The notes: generated by a model not told the origin, from the sequence alone. DNA of 64,000 nucleotides from Leptospira kmetyi serovar Malaysia str. Bejo-Iso9 (GCF_000243735.2 NZ_AHMP02000003.1:1637001-1701000), one strand, 5' to 3'; shown: positions 38,295 through 47,825, counted from the first letter of the stretch. Program-made: numbers and translations.

Positions 38295-39131
38295 ATGCTC
38301 AGAAAAACGTTCTCCTTTCAAGGATTGAATCTTTCTTATATCGATACGGACTCGAATTCTTCGTCGAAACCGATCCTTCTTCTCTGCCACGCGAACGGCT
38401 ACAGCGCGCTTACTTATAAGTTTTACATCGAATCTCTTCGCAATACGCACAGAGTGATCGCCTTGGATTTTGCAGGTCACGGGGAATCCGAAGGAACCGT
38501 AAATTTTAAGAATTGGTATTTTTTTCGAGATCAGATCCTCGCTTTAATTCGACATGAGAATTTGGAAAACGTCGTCGGAGTCGGTCATTCCTTAGGAGGC
38601 GCGAGTCTTCTTTTGTCATCGTATCATTCTCCCGAAAAGTTCAAGAAGGTGATCGCGCACGATCCGGTTGCATTAGATTTTTTGCAAATAACTTATTCCA
38701 GACTTTTTCACAATCCTCTCGCGAAAGTCGCGATCAAACGAAGAAGGGAATTCAAGGATCTGGATACGGTTCGTAAAATTTATAAACGAACTCCTTCCTT
38801 TTCGCGTTGGGACGATACGATCTACGAGGATTATATTCAAAGTTGTTTTAGAATCGGCGAAAACAAACAAGCGCTGTTGCGTTGTGCTCCCGAAATTGAG
38901 GCTAAGATTTTCGATTCGGTGAGTTATCTGAGTTTGTATCAATACGGAAGAATCAAAACGGAAACCCACTTAACGATTCCGAATCCCCACGAAGTTTGTT
39001 CCCCTTCCGGCGCGAGAAGGATCACTTCCGGAGATAAAAAATCGACTCTGGAAATTTGGCCGGGAACCACTCATTTTTTTCCGTTCGAGGAAAAACAAAA
39101 AACCTTGGAAAGAATTTTAGGCGCCTTGTGA
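38295..39131 (+). CDS. Alpha/beta-hydrolase fold protein
   Basis: A 278-residue soluble hydrolase. HANGYSALTYKFYI holds the oxyanion HG-like motif, GHSLGGASLL is the nucleophile elbow with the catalytic Ser, and TTHFFPFEE carries the catalytic His. It resembles lysophospholipase-like and esterase-like family members. I use the ATG at 38295; the longer frame from 38217 would overlap the divergent SMR-like gene. The ribosome site is weak at either. Confidence 0.83.
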   Translation: MLRKTFSFQGLNLSYIDTDSNSSSKPILLLCHANGYSALTYKFYIESLRNTHRVIALDFAGHGESEGTVNFKNWYFFRDQILALIRHENLENVVGVGHSLGGASLLLSSYHSPEKFKKVIAHDPVALDFLQITYSRLFHNPLAKVAIKRRREFKDLDTVRKIYKRTPSFSRWDDTIYEDYIQSCFRIGENKQALLRCAPEIEAKIFDSVSYLSLYQYGRIKTETHLTIPNPHEVCSPSGARRITSGDKKSTLEIWPGTTHFFPFEEKQKTLERILGAL

Positions 39132-39291
39132 TTTAGAAAGTTCGCAGAGTTGTTAGGAATCTCCATTCTAACGCAAAAAAAATGGCGTTCGCAGTTTCGG
39201 AATCCGTATTTGTTCACGGAGATCCGTACGTTCCGATGCGATTCGAAAACCCTGATCGAAACGCGTAAGTTCGGCATTTCCCGGACTTACC

Positions 39292-40548
39292 ATGCTCAAA
39301 TCGATCAAATATTATTTTTTTGGAATATTCCAATCCGATCCGAGAGAAATCTCTTCCTTAAACGGAATCCGCTGTTTGGGTTTTTTTCTTCTGGTATTGG
39401 GACATCTTCACATAGGTTTCGAAATGTTCATCCAGGACAAAAGCTGGATCATGCGAAATCTATTGTATTCCACGAGCCAGTGTATGGACATTTTTTTCGT
39501 TCTAAGCGGCTTTTTGATTTCGGGTCCTTTGTTTAAGGAAATCGAAAATAAGAATACGATCAAACTCGGAAAATTCTTCAGCAAACGTACGCTTCGAATT
39601 TTTCCTCCTTACTTCGCGTTTCTGATCTTTCAGACATTTATCATCGCGCCTCTTTTTATAAAACTTCGTCCGGATTATACGGAATACATCAACAATCTTC
39701 AATCCAAGGTCGTTTACGATTTTTTTTACGTTTCCAATTACGTGATGGGAACTCTACCGCACGGTTGGTCTCTTTCCTTGGAGGAACAATTCTATCTTTT
39801 ATTTCCTCTTTTTCTTTTGTTGATCTTTAGAAAGGTCAGAAAGAGATACAGACTTCATACGCTCTTCGGTTTTTTAGTCGTTCCGATTTTGTATCGTTGG
39901 ATCGTATTCCATTCGGTGATAGAACCTGCCGCACCCGAACTTACGAGAAAACTCTATCTCGAAAATATCTATTACCCTCTCCAGGGAAGATTGGATTGTC
40001 TTTTTACGGGAATTCTTCTCGCTTACGTTTACAATACGTATCCGAAAGAGATTCAAAACTTCTTAAACGATCCGAAAAAATTCCGCATCGCGTCCTTAGC
40101 CGCTTGGGGCTCGTTGATCGTAGTTTCCGCTTTTTTCTGCGAATACGACAAAGGACTGATTTCCATGGTATTTCGCTTTAATATCAACTCCGTTTCCTGG
40201 GCTACGATCGCTTTGTTGTCGATGAAATCCGGAAGTTGGACGAATCGAATCTTTTCTTGGAGAATATTCTCGCCCGTGGCGAAGTTGACTTATTGCACGT
40301 ATCTCATTCACTTTTTCTTTCAGGGGATTCTCGCTCCCGTATTCATCAACGCCAAAACCGCGAAGTATTCGGATCTTCTTTTGAACACGATTCCGATCGG
40401 TATCGTTTTATTGTTGTTAGGTTATATTTTTCATCTGATCACCGAAAGACCCTTTATGCTCATTAAGGAAAAATGGTTCGGGAAAGTAGTAGAAATGCAA
40501 CCGGCGTTACGGGAATCCGAATCGAAGATCGAAGTCAATAATACTTGA
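39292..40548 (+). CDS. Acyltransferase family 3 membrane protein (OafA-like)
   Basis: A 418-residue polytopic membrane acyltransferase (acyl_transf_3). The conserved start is LNGIRCLGFFLLVLGHLHIG with the family His, followed by FFVLSGFLISGPLF and ILRIFPPYFAFL-like TLRIFPPYFAFL and SLSLEEQFYLLFP. Such proteins O-acetylate or succinylate surface sugars. No SGNH domain is fused at the C-terminus. It overlaps the convergent outer-membrane-like gene by 14 bases. Confidence 0.93.
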   Translation: MLKSIKYYFFGIFQSDPREISSLNGIRCLGFFLLVLGHLHIGFEMFIQDKSWIMRNLLYSTSQCMDIFFVLSGFLISGPLFKEIENKNTIKLGKFFSKRTLRIFPPYFAFLIFQTFIIAPLFIKLRPDYTEYINNLQSKVVYDFFYVSNYVMGTLPHGWSLSLEEQFYLLFPLFLLLIFRKVRKRYRLHTLFGFLVVPILYRWIVFHSVIEPAAPELTRKLYLENIYYPLQGRLDCLFTGILLAYVYNTYPKEIQNFLNDPKKFRIASLAAWGSLIVVSAFFCEYDKGLISMVFRFNINSVSWATIALLSMKSGSWTNRIFSWRIFSPVAKLTYCTYLIHFFFQGILAPVFINAKTAKYSDLLLNTIPIGIVLLLLGYIFHLITERPFMLIKEKWFGKVVEMQPALRESESKIEVNNT

Positions 40549-41335
40549 ACAACTTGATCGTCGCTCCGTAATCGAAATCGTTTTTTTGAAACGTCGTATT
40601 CGGAATCGCTAATGTTCCGTCCGGAGTATAACTTCTCGAAGTAGTAACCGGAACGGATAACCCGACGCTCAAAAGATCGAGATGCGCCAACAACCCCGGC
40701 GCGACGATCGTTGAATATAAATTCTCCTTTTGAGGATCGTATTGGATCACTCTCGAAACTTCCACGATCCACTCGAATACCTCGGCTTTATAGGAAAACC
40801 AAAGATCGAAATACCATACCTTCTCGAATTCTTCCCCTCTTCTTTCGCGAAGATACGGAGTGACCTGGGTGTTCCATCGCGCTCTCGCAAAAAATCCCCA
40901 AGGACCTTTTCGAAACAATAAACCGCCGTAAAATTCCAAGTTTCCGAATTTTTCCGAACCGATCTCCAATCGTTCCTTACCGGTCGCGAAGAAATAATGC
41001 GAACCGCCGATCGCGCTCAAATCTCCGAAGTTGTATAAAATTTTTAAACCGACTTGCTGTTGATTCAGATGTTCTCTTCGATTTTCACCGGATTCCTGAA
41101 GCCTCGTATAAGGCGCGGAGGCAAAGATCGAAAAATTCTTTCCCAACGTTTTCTCCGCTTGAATCGAGACGTTCGTGGTTTCCTTTTTGGCGGTTCCAGA
41201 TTCTTGAATTTGTTTTTGAAAAGCCCCCGCAAAACGATCTTTCGGCTCAGGAGAAGTAAAGAATAAGGATTCTCCGAAAACGGAAGAAAAGCAGATAAAT
41301 ACAAGAATAACGTAAATTATAATTTTATAATTCAT
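40535..41335 (-). CDS. Putative outer-membrane beta-barrel protein
   Basis: A 266-residue exported protein with a signal peptide (cleavage near VFGESL). The rest has alternating aromatic and polar residues typical of beta-strands (NFSIFASAPYTRL, FYGGLLFRKGPWGFFARARWNTQ) and a final strand ending in an aromatic (TIKLFKYY), which suggests an outer-membrane barrel. No specific family is recognised. Its ATG overlaps the stop of the SGNH lipoprotein gene by four bases, so the two are translationally coupled. Confidence 0.65.
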   Translation of the reverse strand: MNYKIIIYVILVFICFSSVFGESLFFTSPEPKDRFAGAFQKQIQESGTAKKETTNVSIQAEKTLGKNFSIFASAPYTRLQESGENRREHLNQQQVGLKILYNFGDLSAIGGSHYFFATGKERLEIGSEKFGNLEFYGGLLFRKGPWGFFARARWNTQVTPYLRERRGEEFEKVWYFDLWFSYKAEVFEWIVEVSRVIQYDPQKENLYSTIVAPGLLAHLDLLSVGLSVPVTTSRSYTPDGTLAIPNTTFQKNDFDYGATIKLFKYY

Positions 41336-41955
41336 TGAATCAAAATTCCGCCCAAACGAAACGCTTCCTTGACAAGAGGGGACAAAACCTCGTAACCCCG
41401 ATACGTAAGATGTCCTCCGTCCATCAACATGTCCGGCGTGATTTCCGCGGTAGGATCCAATATGAATTCGTCGTGGATCGTAGATTTCATCTTATCGTTC
41501 AACTGACGCGTTGCGAAGATGGGCCAAGGGGCTTCGACGTTCCAAAAACCGATTACTACGATCGAGTCGCATTTCGACTTCATCACTTCGATCGTATCCC
41601 GTTGTCTTTGAACCGTTTCGGAGATACGTGCGTCGTTTACCGGAGAAACGATCCCCAAGTAATCGTTCGCGCCTCCGTTATAAGTGCAGGCTCTATAATG
41701 TCCTTCCACGTTTTGAGCGGCGGTTAGAATCTGTTGTGTGTTTCGATTCGGAAACGCGGCCTTTACAACCGTGAACGGATCCAAGGATTCTTCCGGCCAA
41801 AAAGAAGAGATGCTGTCCCCCACCATCAAAAGCGACGGACGTTCCATAATCAGATGCAGAAAAATTTCGGCGTTCGAATCGGAGGATTTAGTATCGCAGG
41901 CGAAAAAGACGAATAACGTAACGAATAAGAATCGTTTTCTTTGTTTTTGTTTCAT
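41332..41955 (-). CDS. SGNH/GDSL-hydrolase-like lipoprotein
   Basis: A 207-residue secreted protein with lipobox FVFFAC (Cys20). The SGNH blocks are visible: MVGDSIS (Ser), GGAND (Asn) and DGGHLT (Asp-x-x-His-type block V). It should act on ester bonds in the envelope or a glycan acetyl group. It lies upstream of, and overlaps, the barrel-like gene. Their pairing suggests a joint surface role (inference). Confidence 0.82.
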   Translation of the reverse strand: MKQKQRKRFLFVTLFVFFACDTKSSDSNAEIFLHLIMERPSLLMVGDSISSFWPEESLDPFTVVKAAFPNRNTQQILTAAQNVEGHYRACTYNGGANDYLGIVSPVNDARISETVQRQRDTIEVMKSKCDSIVVIGFWNVEAPWPIFATRQLNDKMKSTIHDEFILDPTAEITPDMLMDGGHLTYRGYEVLSPLVKEAFRLGGILIQ

Positions 41956-42059
41956 ACGCGTAACATCCTTCGATGTTACGAAGGATAACGCATTGATCTA
42001 CGAAATCGAAAAACGAGTTCGCCAAATAAAAAGAAAATCATTCCGAAGAATCTTATTTT

Positions 42060-42962
42060 TTAAAAGACCCAGGTAATCGCAATGGACGAGGTTCTGCCTC
42101 CGTCGTTCGTCGACAAGCGAACGCTTCGAATGCTTCCTTCCGTCAAACTTGTGCTACTCAAAACGACGTCTAACGTTAGAACCGCGGCCAAAGCGATGCC
42201 GTAAAATTCCTTCTGTTGATTGAACTCGGTTTTTTCCATGATATGACCTCTCTGCGTAACGACGAGTTGCGGAGCCTGGAATTGGAAAAACAAAGTCGGG
42301 AAATTGTTCGTGCTCGCGTTTAAAGGAGAACTTATACTCGCGATCCAAGGAATGACCGCTTCCGAAGCGGGCGGACCGAAAGGCGCTTGGAAAAAACGTT
42401 CCGGTGTCGCGAAGAATTCAAAACCCTTGTAAAGAATATAAAGCTCGGAGAAAGCGATCAAACCGCCCGTCGCTTTTATTTTATAATCGTCGGAAAGCAA
42501 AAGCGGAGACCAACCCGGAATCAAGGCTTGTACGGGATACCACCGACTTCGTTTGGGAATCTCCGTTTTCGATGTCGCATTAATTTCGGGCGGATTTTGA
42601 GCGTCGTTTTTCGAAACTTTATTCAAAACCGGAGAGGAAGATTCCGGCGCCGATGGAATTGGCGACGTCGAAGTCGTTTCGGCAAGTTTTTCTTTTTTAG
42701 GTTTCTTTCGAACGGAGAATTCAGGCAGAATCGACTCCACTTTAGAGAATTCTATCGTTTGAACCTGATTTCCGATCCGAATTTCGACCAGATTCCCCGC
42801 TTTCATCCGAACTTGATCCGCTTTGATTCTCTGACCGTTCTTTAGAATCAAAACATCGGCTCGAATTTTCGAGGAAAACGCGAAGGCGAGAAACACCGAA
42901 AGGGAAAGAAAAAACTTTTGTACCGTTTTTTTAGAAAAAGAATCAATAATTTTGGCGAACAT
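42060..42962 (-). CDS. Exported protein with small N-terminal beta motif
   Basis: A 300-residue protein with a signal peptide (FFLSLSVFLAFAFSSKIRA). Mature residues begin DVLILKNGQRIKADQVRMKAGNLVEIRIG...ESI, a small beta motif that resembles the C-terminus of the FecR-like protein next door. A Pro/Ser-rich linker (about residues 90-130) leads to hydrophobic segments (LIPGWSPLLLSDDYKIKATGGLIAFSELYILY). The function is unknown. The ATG at 42962 is used; 19 extra upstream codons would overlap the divergent sigma gene. It is divergent from that sigma gene with 44 bases between starts. Confidence 0.65.
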   Translation of the reverse strand: MFAKIIDSFSKKTVQKFFLSLSVFLAFAFSSKIRADVLILKNGQRIKADQVRMKAGNLVEIRIGNQVQTIEFSKVESILPEFSVRKKPKKEKLAETTSTSPIPSAPESSSPVLNKVSKNDAQNPPEINATSKTEIPKRSRWYPVQALIPGWSPLLLSDDYKIKATGGLIAFSELYILYKGFEFFATPERFFQAPFGPPASEAVIPWIASISSPLNASTNNFPTLFFQFQAPQLVVTQRGHIMEKTEFNQQKEFYGIALAAVLTLDVVLSSTSLTEGSIRSVRLSTNDGGRTSSIAITWVF

Positions 42963-43006
42963 GCAATCGTCCATTCGTAGTAAGTCTTGGAAGCGCCCCC
43001 GCACGA

Positions 43007-43555
43007 ATGAGTGTAACATTAGACAACGTCGAGTACCTTTATAAGAGTTACTACGATAAACTCAAGTTTTTCTTTTTAAAGTCCGGAATTACAACCGAGA
43101 CGGCGGAAGAACTTTGCCAAGAAACTTTTATCAAGGTGTACAATCATAGGGAAAAGTTCGACGCAACCAAAGGATCGGAAAGTACGTGGGTGTATTCGAT
43201 CGCAAGGAATGAGTTGATCGACTTTTACCGCAGGAGCCATAAAGAAAAGAATTTAGTGGAATTTTCATCATGGGAGAACTTAGTTTCCTCATATGAATCC
43301 TCAGTTTATAAATTAGAAGAACAAAAAATTTTAATGGAGAAATTGAAGAAATCGATTTCACTATTGAAAGAACCGGAACGATCAATCGTTATTCTTCATT
43401 GTATACACGGGAAATCGATCGCGGAAACTTCCGAGCAAACCGGAGTCGCGCAAAGAACCGTAAGCAGAAGATTGGTCTCCGCGCTCACTCTTCTTAGAGA
43501 AGAATTAAAAATGTTGGGAATCGATAAAACCTGGTTGGAAGGAGTGAAGGAATGA
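43007..43555 (+). CDS. ECF-type RNA polymerase sigma factor
   Basis: A 182-residue sigma-70 family protein of the extracytoplasmic-function type. Region 2 is AEELCQETFIKVYNHREKFDATKGSESTWVYSIARNELIDFYRR and region 4 is ILHCIHGKSIAETSEQTGVAQRTVSRRLVSALTLLREEL. It is followed, with a four-base ATGA overlap, by a FecR-like gene that should act as its anti-sigma or signal-transducing partner. The target may be the divergent exported protein. Confidence 0.93.
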   Translation: MSVTLDNVEYLYKSYYDKLKFFFLKSGITTETAEELCQETFIKVYNHREKFDATKGSESTWVYSIARNELIDFYRRSHKEKNLVEFSSWENLVSSYESSVYKLEEQKILMEKLKKSISLLKEPERSIVILHCIHGKSIAETSEQTGVAQRTVSRRLVSALTLLREELKMLGIDKTWLEGVKE

Positions 43556-44616
43556 AAGATCGTTCGAAAGAAAATCTACTTCACTTATTTTCGGACGGCG
43601 ATCGATCCAAAGAACTTCCGGAGGAATTGAAAAACGATCCGGAGGCCCTCAGAGAATATTTCGATTTGATCCGGGTCAAAACCCTTTTAAGTTCCTTAGA
43701 TCCGAAAGACTTTCCGATTCCGCAAAAAGTTTCTGCGATTTCTTGGCAAAAGAAAACCGGCGCCTTTCTTCTGGCCGCCGCTTCACTTTTAATCGTTTTT
43801 GGAACGTTCTTATATTATCAAATGCGAGAGGATTCTTACAAAATCGTCTTAAACAAAAAAGCGTCTCAAGGAATCTGCGAACAAATTCAAATCGGAAACG
43901 AGATTCAATTGCAGACGCAGGAAAATTCAACCTGCGATCTCGGATTAAACGGACAAGGAGAATTCTCCATACGTGCGTTTCCCAAAACGCGCTTCACGGT
44001 AAAATCCGATTCTCAAACTCTGAAAATCGAAGTTCGGGAAGGTTCAGTTCTTTTTTCTTCCGTATCAAAACGCGAAGGTTCCGTCGTGGAAGTGAACAGT
44101 CCTCATATCCGCTCCGTTCTGCTCGGAACCTCCTTGTTGGTTTCCGCAAATCCGGATAAGGAAAAAATCGTTTTGATAGAAGGACGTATCGAAGTACAAA
44201 TATTAAATTCTTTGAATGCTTCCGAAAAACCGATCGCGGTCGAACCCGGCTTTATCGCGGAAGCGACGAACATCGCCGAGGCGAACGATCCTTCCCAAAC
44301 CTATCGGATTTCCATAAACAAAATGTCCCCCAAGGAAGAATCCGCTCTACAGTCCCAACTGGATTCCGTAGGAAGAATCCGCGAAGGAAATTCTCCGAAA
44401 GAATACGACAAAGCCGATCTGGATTCGATCGAGAATATTAGAAATTCCGAAAGTTGGTCTTCGAGACCCTATGTTCAGATCACGACGAACGACGGAAAAA
44501 CTAAAGAAGGATATCTTACCGAAATCGGGGACTTCTATTCGATTTATACGATCGACTCGGGATTGATCCGAATTCCCAAATCCTCGATCGTCGAAATGTC
44601 CACGCTTCGACAATAA
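43552..44616 (+). CDS. FecR-domain membrane protein (anti-sigma partner)
   Basis: A 354-residue single-pass protein. The cytoplasmic N-terminal 60 residues would bind the sigma factor. The membrane helix is TGAFLLAAASLLIVFGTFLYY (residues about 65-85). The periplasmic FecR domain contains QIGNEIQLQTQENST, FPKTRFTVKSDSQTLKIEVREGSVLFSS and VLIEGRIEVQ. The last 45 residues (VQITTNDGKTKEGYLTEIGD...IVEM) form a second small motif like that in the divergent exported protein. No TonB receptor is adjacent, so the signal is unknown. Confidence 0.85.
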   Translation: MKDRSKENLLHLFSDGDRSKELPEELKNDPEALREYFDLIRVKTLLSSLDPKDFPIPQKVSAISWQKKTGAFLLAAASLLIVFGTFLYYQMREDSYKIVLNKKASQGICEQIQIGNEIQLQTQENSTCDLGLNGQGEFSIRAFPKTRFTVKSDSQTLKIEVREGSVLFSSVSKREGSVVEVNSPHIRSVLLGTSLLVSANPDKEKIVLIEGRIEVQILNSLNASEKPIAVEPGFIAEATNIAEANDPSQTYRISINKMSPKEESALQSQLDSVGRIREGNSPKEYDKADLDSIENIRNSESWSSRPYVQITTNDGKTKEGYLTEIGDFYSIYTIDSGLIRIPKSSIVEMSTLRQ

Positions 44617-44645
44617 CTCTTTCCATTTGTTCTTATCGGGTTCGT

Positions 44646-44954
44646 TTATCTTTTTTCGGGCGGAATCGAAGAAAGTTTTTTTACGAACTCGAGATGCGCT
44701 TCCGTATTGATCGGCCGAAATTTTTTCTTCGTGCTCGCCGGATATTTTCCCAAGTAATTATCATCGTTCCAGTTATGTACGGGACGAATCGGACGCGGAA
44801 CGAAATTTCCTCCGCAGTTCGGGCAGATCCCGAAAAGAAATTGTTCGTAACAGGAAACACAAAACGTACACTCGAACGTACAGATCATCGCTTCGGTGGA
44901 TTCCGGAGGCAATGGTTTATCGCAATTTTCGCAACTGGGTCTTAATTCTAACAT
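44646..44954 (-). CDS. DUF1272 zinc-ribbon-like protein
   Basis: A 102-residue protein. The N-terminus MLELRPSCENCDKPLPP and the Cys pairs at CENC, CTFECTFCVSC and CPNCGG are the DUF1272 signature. Eight Cys suggest two zinc sites. The function is unknown. GGAGGG three to four bases before the ATG at 44954 supports this start over the longer frame. It converges with the FecR gene. Confidence 0.9.
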   Translation of the reverse strand: MLELRPSCENCDKPLPPESTEAMICTFECTFCVSCYEQFLFGICPNCGGNFVPRPIRPVHNWNDDNYLGKYPASTKKKFRPINTEAHLEFVKKLSSIPPEKR

Positions 44955-45100
44955 GATCCCTCCGGAACGAGGGAAATAAAAACTTTTTTCCAAGTCAAGT
45001 GAATCAATCGAAAAGAAACAAACCGTAAAAATTCGGGAATTATGATTTTACATTCTTTCGCCCCTTATTAATATTGGCTTATCATTAGCATTAAAACGAA

Positions 45101-45424
45101 ATGATCGCAAAAGGTCTCAAATCCGGATTTCTCGCCATTCTGCTTACGCTTTTTGTAAGCACGGGCCTTCATATCCACTCGGAAAGGGAGAATCGGACCT
45201 TTAACAAAGCTACGTTTTCGGTCGATCAGGATTCTCAGCGTACGCAGACTTGTCCGATCTGTCAGTTCCAAAGAAGCGCGCATTCTTTTTGGAATCCGGA
45301 TTTTCAATCCACCACTTGGTTTCCCGTTTCGCAAAGGGAAGAATTTTTTACTTCCGCAATCATCGTTCTTACTTTCAGCTTCGATCCGATCCGTCTCGGC
45401 AGAGCCCCTCCTCTGAACTCCTAA
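45101..45424 (+). CDS. Small Cys-containing exported protein, DUF2946-like
   Basis: A 107-residue protein with an N-terminal hydrophobic segment (LAILLTLFVSTGLHIHS) and a CPIC motif in TCPICQFQRSAHSFW, the layout of small membrane-anchored proteins of the DUF2946 type found next to TonB receptors. The His/Cys content suggests metal handling (inference). No ribosome site precedes the ATG; an inverted repeat (ATCATT at 45081, AATGAT at 45100) spans the start. The TonB receptor begins 59 bases downstream. Confidence 0.6.
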   Translation: MIAKGLKSGFLAILLTLFVSTGLHIHSERENRTFNKATFSVDQDSQRTQTCPICQFQRSAHSFWNPDFQSTTWFPVSQREEFFTSAIIVLTFSFDPIRLGRAPPLNS

Positions 45425-45483
45425 AATCCAAAATCGTTTTATCCGATTTCGTTTTAAAATGGACTTTTGTCCGGGAGTTTCGC

Positions 45484-47817
45484 TTGAAAAGGCAATCATT
45501 TTTATATATTAGAATATTCTTATTTTCGATTTTTATTTCACCGTTTTCTTTGTTCGCTTTAGATGTCGCATTAACGGGCGTTGTCAAGGACAAGGACGGA
45601 AATCCGATTTCTAACGCAAGGATTCTCATCCAGGAATCCAGAAAAGGCGCGATCACGGACGACAAGGGAGAATTCGTCTTAGATCACGTTCCTCCCGGCA
45701 AATACACCGTGATTACGATCGCAAGGGGTTATCAATCCGAAACCATTGGGGTTCAGATAAACGACAAGGATCAAAAAATCCAATTCGTTCTTTCCAAAAG
45801 TTCTTTGGACGAATCCGCGATCAACGTCACCGCAAAATCCACGATCTCGGACTTTCTCACTTCTCCGCAACCGATTACGGTTCTTTCGGGAAGACAACTC
45901 GATCGTCAAAGGGGCGAGAACGCGATGTCCGCGATCAACAACACTCCCGGCGTTTCGAACCTGACCACGGGCGCGGGAACTTCCAAACCGATCATCCGGG
46001 GTTTGACCGGACAAAGAGTTCTTGTGATGACCGACGGAATCCGTCAGGAAGAACAACAGTTCGGCGACGATCACACGGTGGAATTAGACGCTTTTAATAT
46101 TCAAAAAATTGAAATCATTCGGGGACCGGGAAGTCTTCTCTACGGTTCTGACGCGTTAGGCGGTGTTGTCAACGTGATTCGGGACAAGGCTCCTCTCAGC
46201 GGAGAGGGCGTTCCCAAAATGGCGGGAATCTTCAACTCCAACAGTTATTCCAACAACAAACAGGACGCGGGTAACTTTGCGATCTACGGGAACATCGACG
46301 GCTTCGGTTATCGTGCGAGTTCGAACACGAGAAAGGCGGGAAGAATCACGACTCCGAACGGAACGATGCGCAATACCGGCATGATCGAAAAAAATCAAAG
46401 CGCTTCGATCGGCTCGGACGGCAAATGGGGAAACTTCTATGTGGATTCGTTTCGTAGAGAACAAACCCAGGATCTTTTGGACAACCCGAACGAAAATCCG
46501 GGCGCGACCGTGTTTCAAAAACTGCTTCACGAAAAATCGCATTTCCATTCTTTCTTTATCTTTTCCCCGGGAAACTTGGAGATCGATCTCTCGTATCAAA
46601 GAAACAATCGAAGAGAGATCGAATCCAAAAACAAACTTCTTCCGATCAAGGACGTTCTTTTGGACGAAAGCGTGGACGTTTTCGATAAGTCCTTTCAGTT
46701 TTATCAGGTAACTTCCAGAGCGAAGAATCAAGGCCTGAATCTTTTTCTCGACACGGCGACGGCCGACGCGAAGTTTCATCACAAACCCATATTCAATCTT
46801 TTGAAAGGAACCTTCGGAGTTTCGGGTTTGGAACAAAAAAACAGAACGATCGGAACCGAACCTTTGATTCCTTCTTACGGAATCGTAAACGTAGCGGGTT
46901 ATTTTTTAGAGGAACTCAAACTCGGCAACGTCACGTTGAGCGCGGGAGTTCGAGCGGATAAACGATCCGCGGATATCCGTAACAACGCCGCGTTAGGCGT
47001 AACCGAACGCACGAAGAACTATTATGCGACAACGGGTTCGACGGGGCTCGTTTGGAGAATCGATAAATTCTTTTCTACGGTGTTGAACTACGGACGGGGG
47101 TTTAGAGCTCCCACTCCTTTCGAACTTTTTTCCAACGGAGTCCACGAAGGAACCGGAAAATTCGAGATCGGAAAGGATTCCTTAAAACCGGAATATTCGA
47201 ACAATCTGGATCTTTCGTTTCGATACGCCTCTTCGAGAATCCAAACCGAAATCAGCGTCTTTCAAAATCACATTCAAAATTTCATATATGCCGCGAGCAT
47301 CGCGGAGATCGACGTCGATTCCGGTTTGCCCAAATACAGATACAAACAAGGCGACGCGGTTTTACGCGGGGGAGAATTTTCGATCCAAGCGGAACTCACC
47401 CGTAAACTCGTGTTGTCCGGCGGGATCGATATCGTTCATTCCAGAAATCAAAACGACACGAATCCTCTTCCCCGAACGACACCAAACCGCGCACGGGCCG
47501 GGCTTCGATGGACGGAGGATTCCATTCTCGGGTTAAAGAACTTTTACGTTTCGGTCAACGGAAGATTCTACGATTCTCAATACAGGGTCGATCCGAAGGA
47601 AACCCCCACGAAGGGTTACAATCTTACGGACATCGGATTCGGTTTCGAACTTCCCAACTTCGGAGACGGAACCTCCAAACCGAGCCTGGACTTCAGCGTT
47701 CAAAACGTATTCAACGTTTCTTATGTGGATCATCTCAGCAGATACAAGGACTACGCTCTCAACCCGGGTGTAAACGCGATCTTAAAGGTTTCGTTTCCGT
47801 TTACGATGGTTCAATAG
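45484..47817 (+). CDS. TonB-dependent outer-membrane receptor, ZnuD-like
   Basis: A 777-residue receptor. A signal peptide (FLFSIFISPFSLFA) precedes a carboxypeptidase-regulatory-like domain (VKDKDGNPISNARILIQES). The plug has SAINNTPGVSNL, RGLTGQRVLVMTDGIRQ and DDHTVELDAFNIQKIEIIRGPGSLLYGSDALGGVVNVI (across about residues 173-235), which is close to ZnuD-type zinc and haem receptors. The 22-strand barrel ends with an aromatic-rich TMVQ. The TTG start at 45484 has GGGAG seven bases upstream; the longer frame from 45250 overlaps the previous gene. Zinc as the substrate is likely but not proven. Confidence 0.88.
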   Translation: MKRQSFLYIRIFLFSIFISPFSLFALDVALTGVVKDKDGNPISNARILIQESRKGAITDDKGEFVLDHVPPGKYTVITIARGYQSETIGVQINDKDQKIQFVLSKSSLDESAINVTAKSTISDFLTSPQPITVLSGRQLDRQRGENAMSAINNTPGVSNLTTGAGTSKPIIRGLTGQRVLVMTDGIRQEEQQFGDDHTVELDAFNIQKIEIIRGPGSLLYGSDALGGVVNVIRDKAPLSGEGVPKMAGIFNSNSYSNNKQDAGNFAIYGNIDGFGYRASSNTRKAGRITTPNGTMRNTGMIEKNQSASIGSDGKWGNFYVDSFRREQTQDLLDNPNENPGATVFQKLLHEKSHFHSFFIFSPGNLEIDLSYQRNNRREIESKNKLLPIKDVLLDESVDVFDKSFQFYQVTSRAKNQGLNLFLDTATADAKFHHKPIFNLLKGTFGVSGLEQKNRTIGTEPLIPSYGIVNVAGYFLEELKLGNVTLSAGVRADKRSADIRNNAALGVTERTKNYYATTGSTGLVWRIDKFFSTVLNYGRGFRAPTPFELFSNGVHEGTGKFEIGKDSLKPEYSNNLDLSFRYASSRIQTEISVFQNHIQNFIYAASIAEIDVDSGLPKYRYKQGDAVLRGGEFSIQAELTRKLVLSGGIDIVHSRNQNDTNPLPRTTPNRARAGLRWTEDSILGLKNFYVSVNGRFYDSQYRVDPKETPTKGYNLTDIGFGFELPNFGDGTSKPSLDFSVQNVFNVSYVDHLSRYKDYALNPGVNAILKVSFPFTMVQ

Positions 47818-47825
47818 GAGATTTT

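Noticed and set aside
46156..46836. 226-codon frame antisense to the TonB receptor
   Set aside because: The receptor frame has clear domains through the same span, and the antisense peptide has none.
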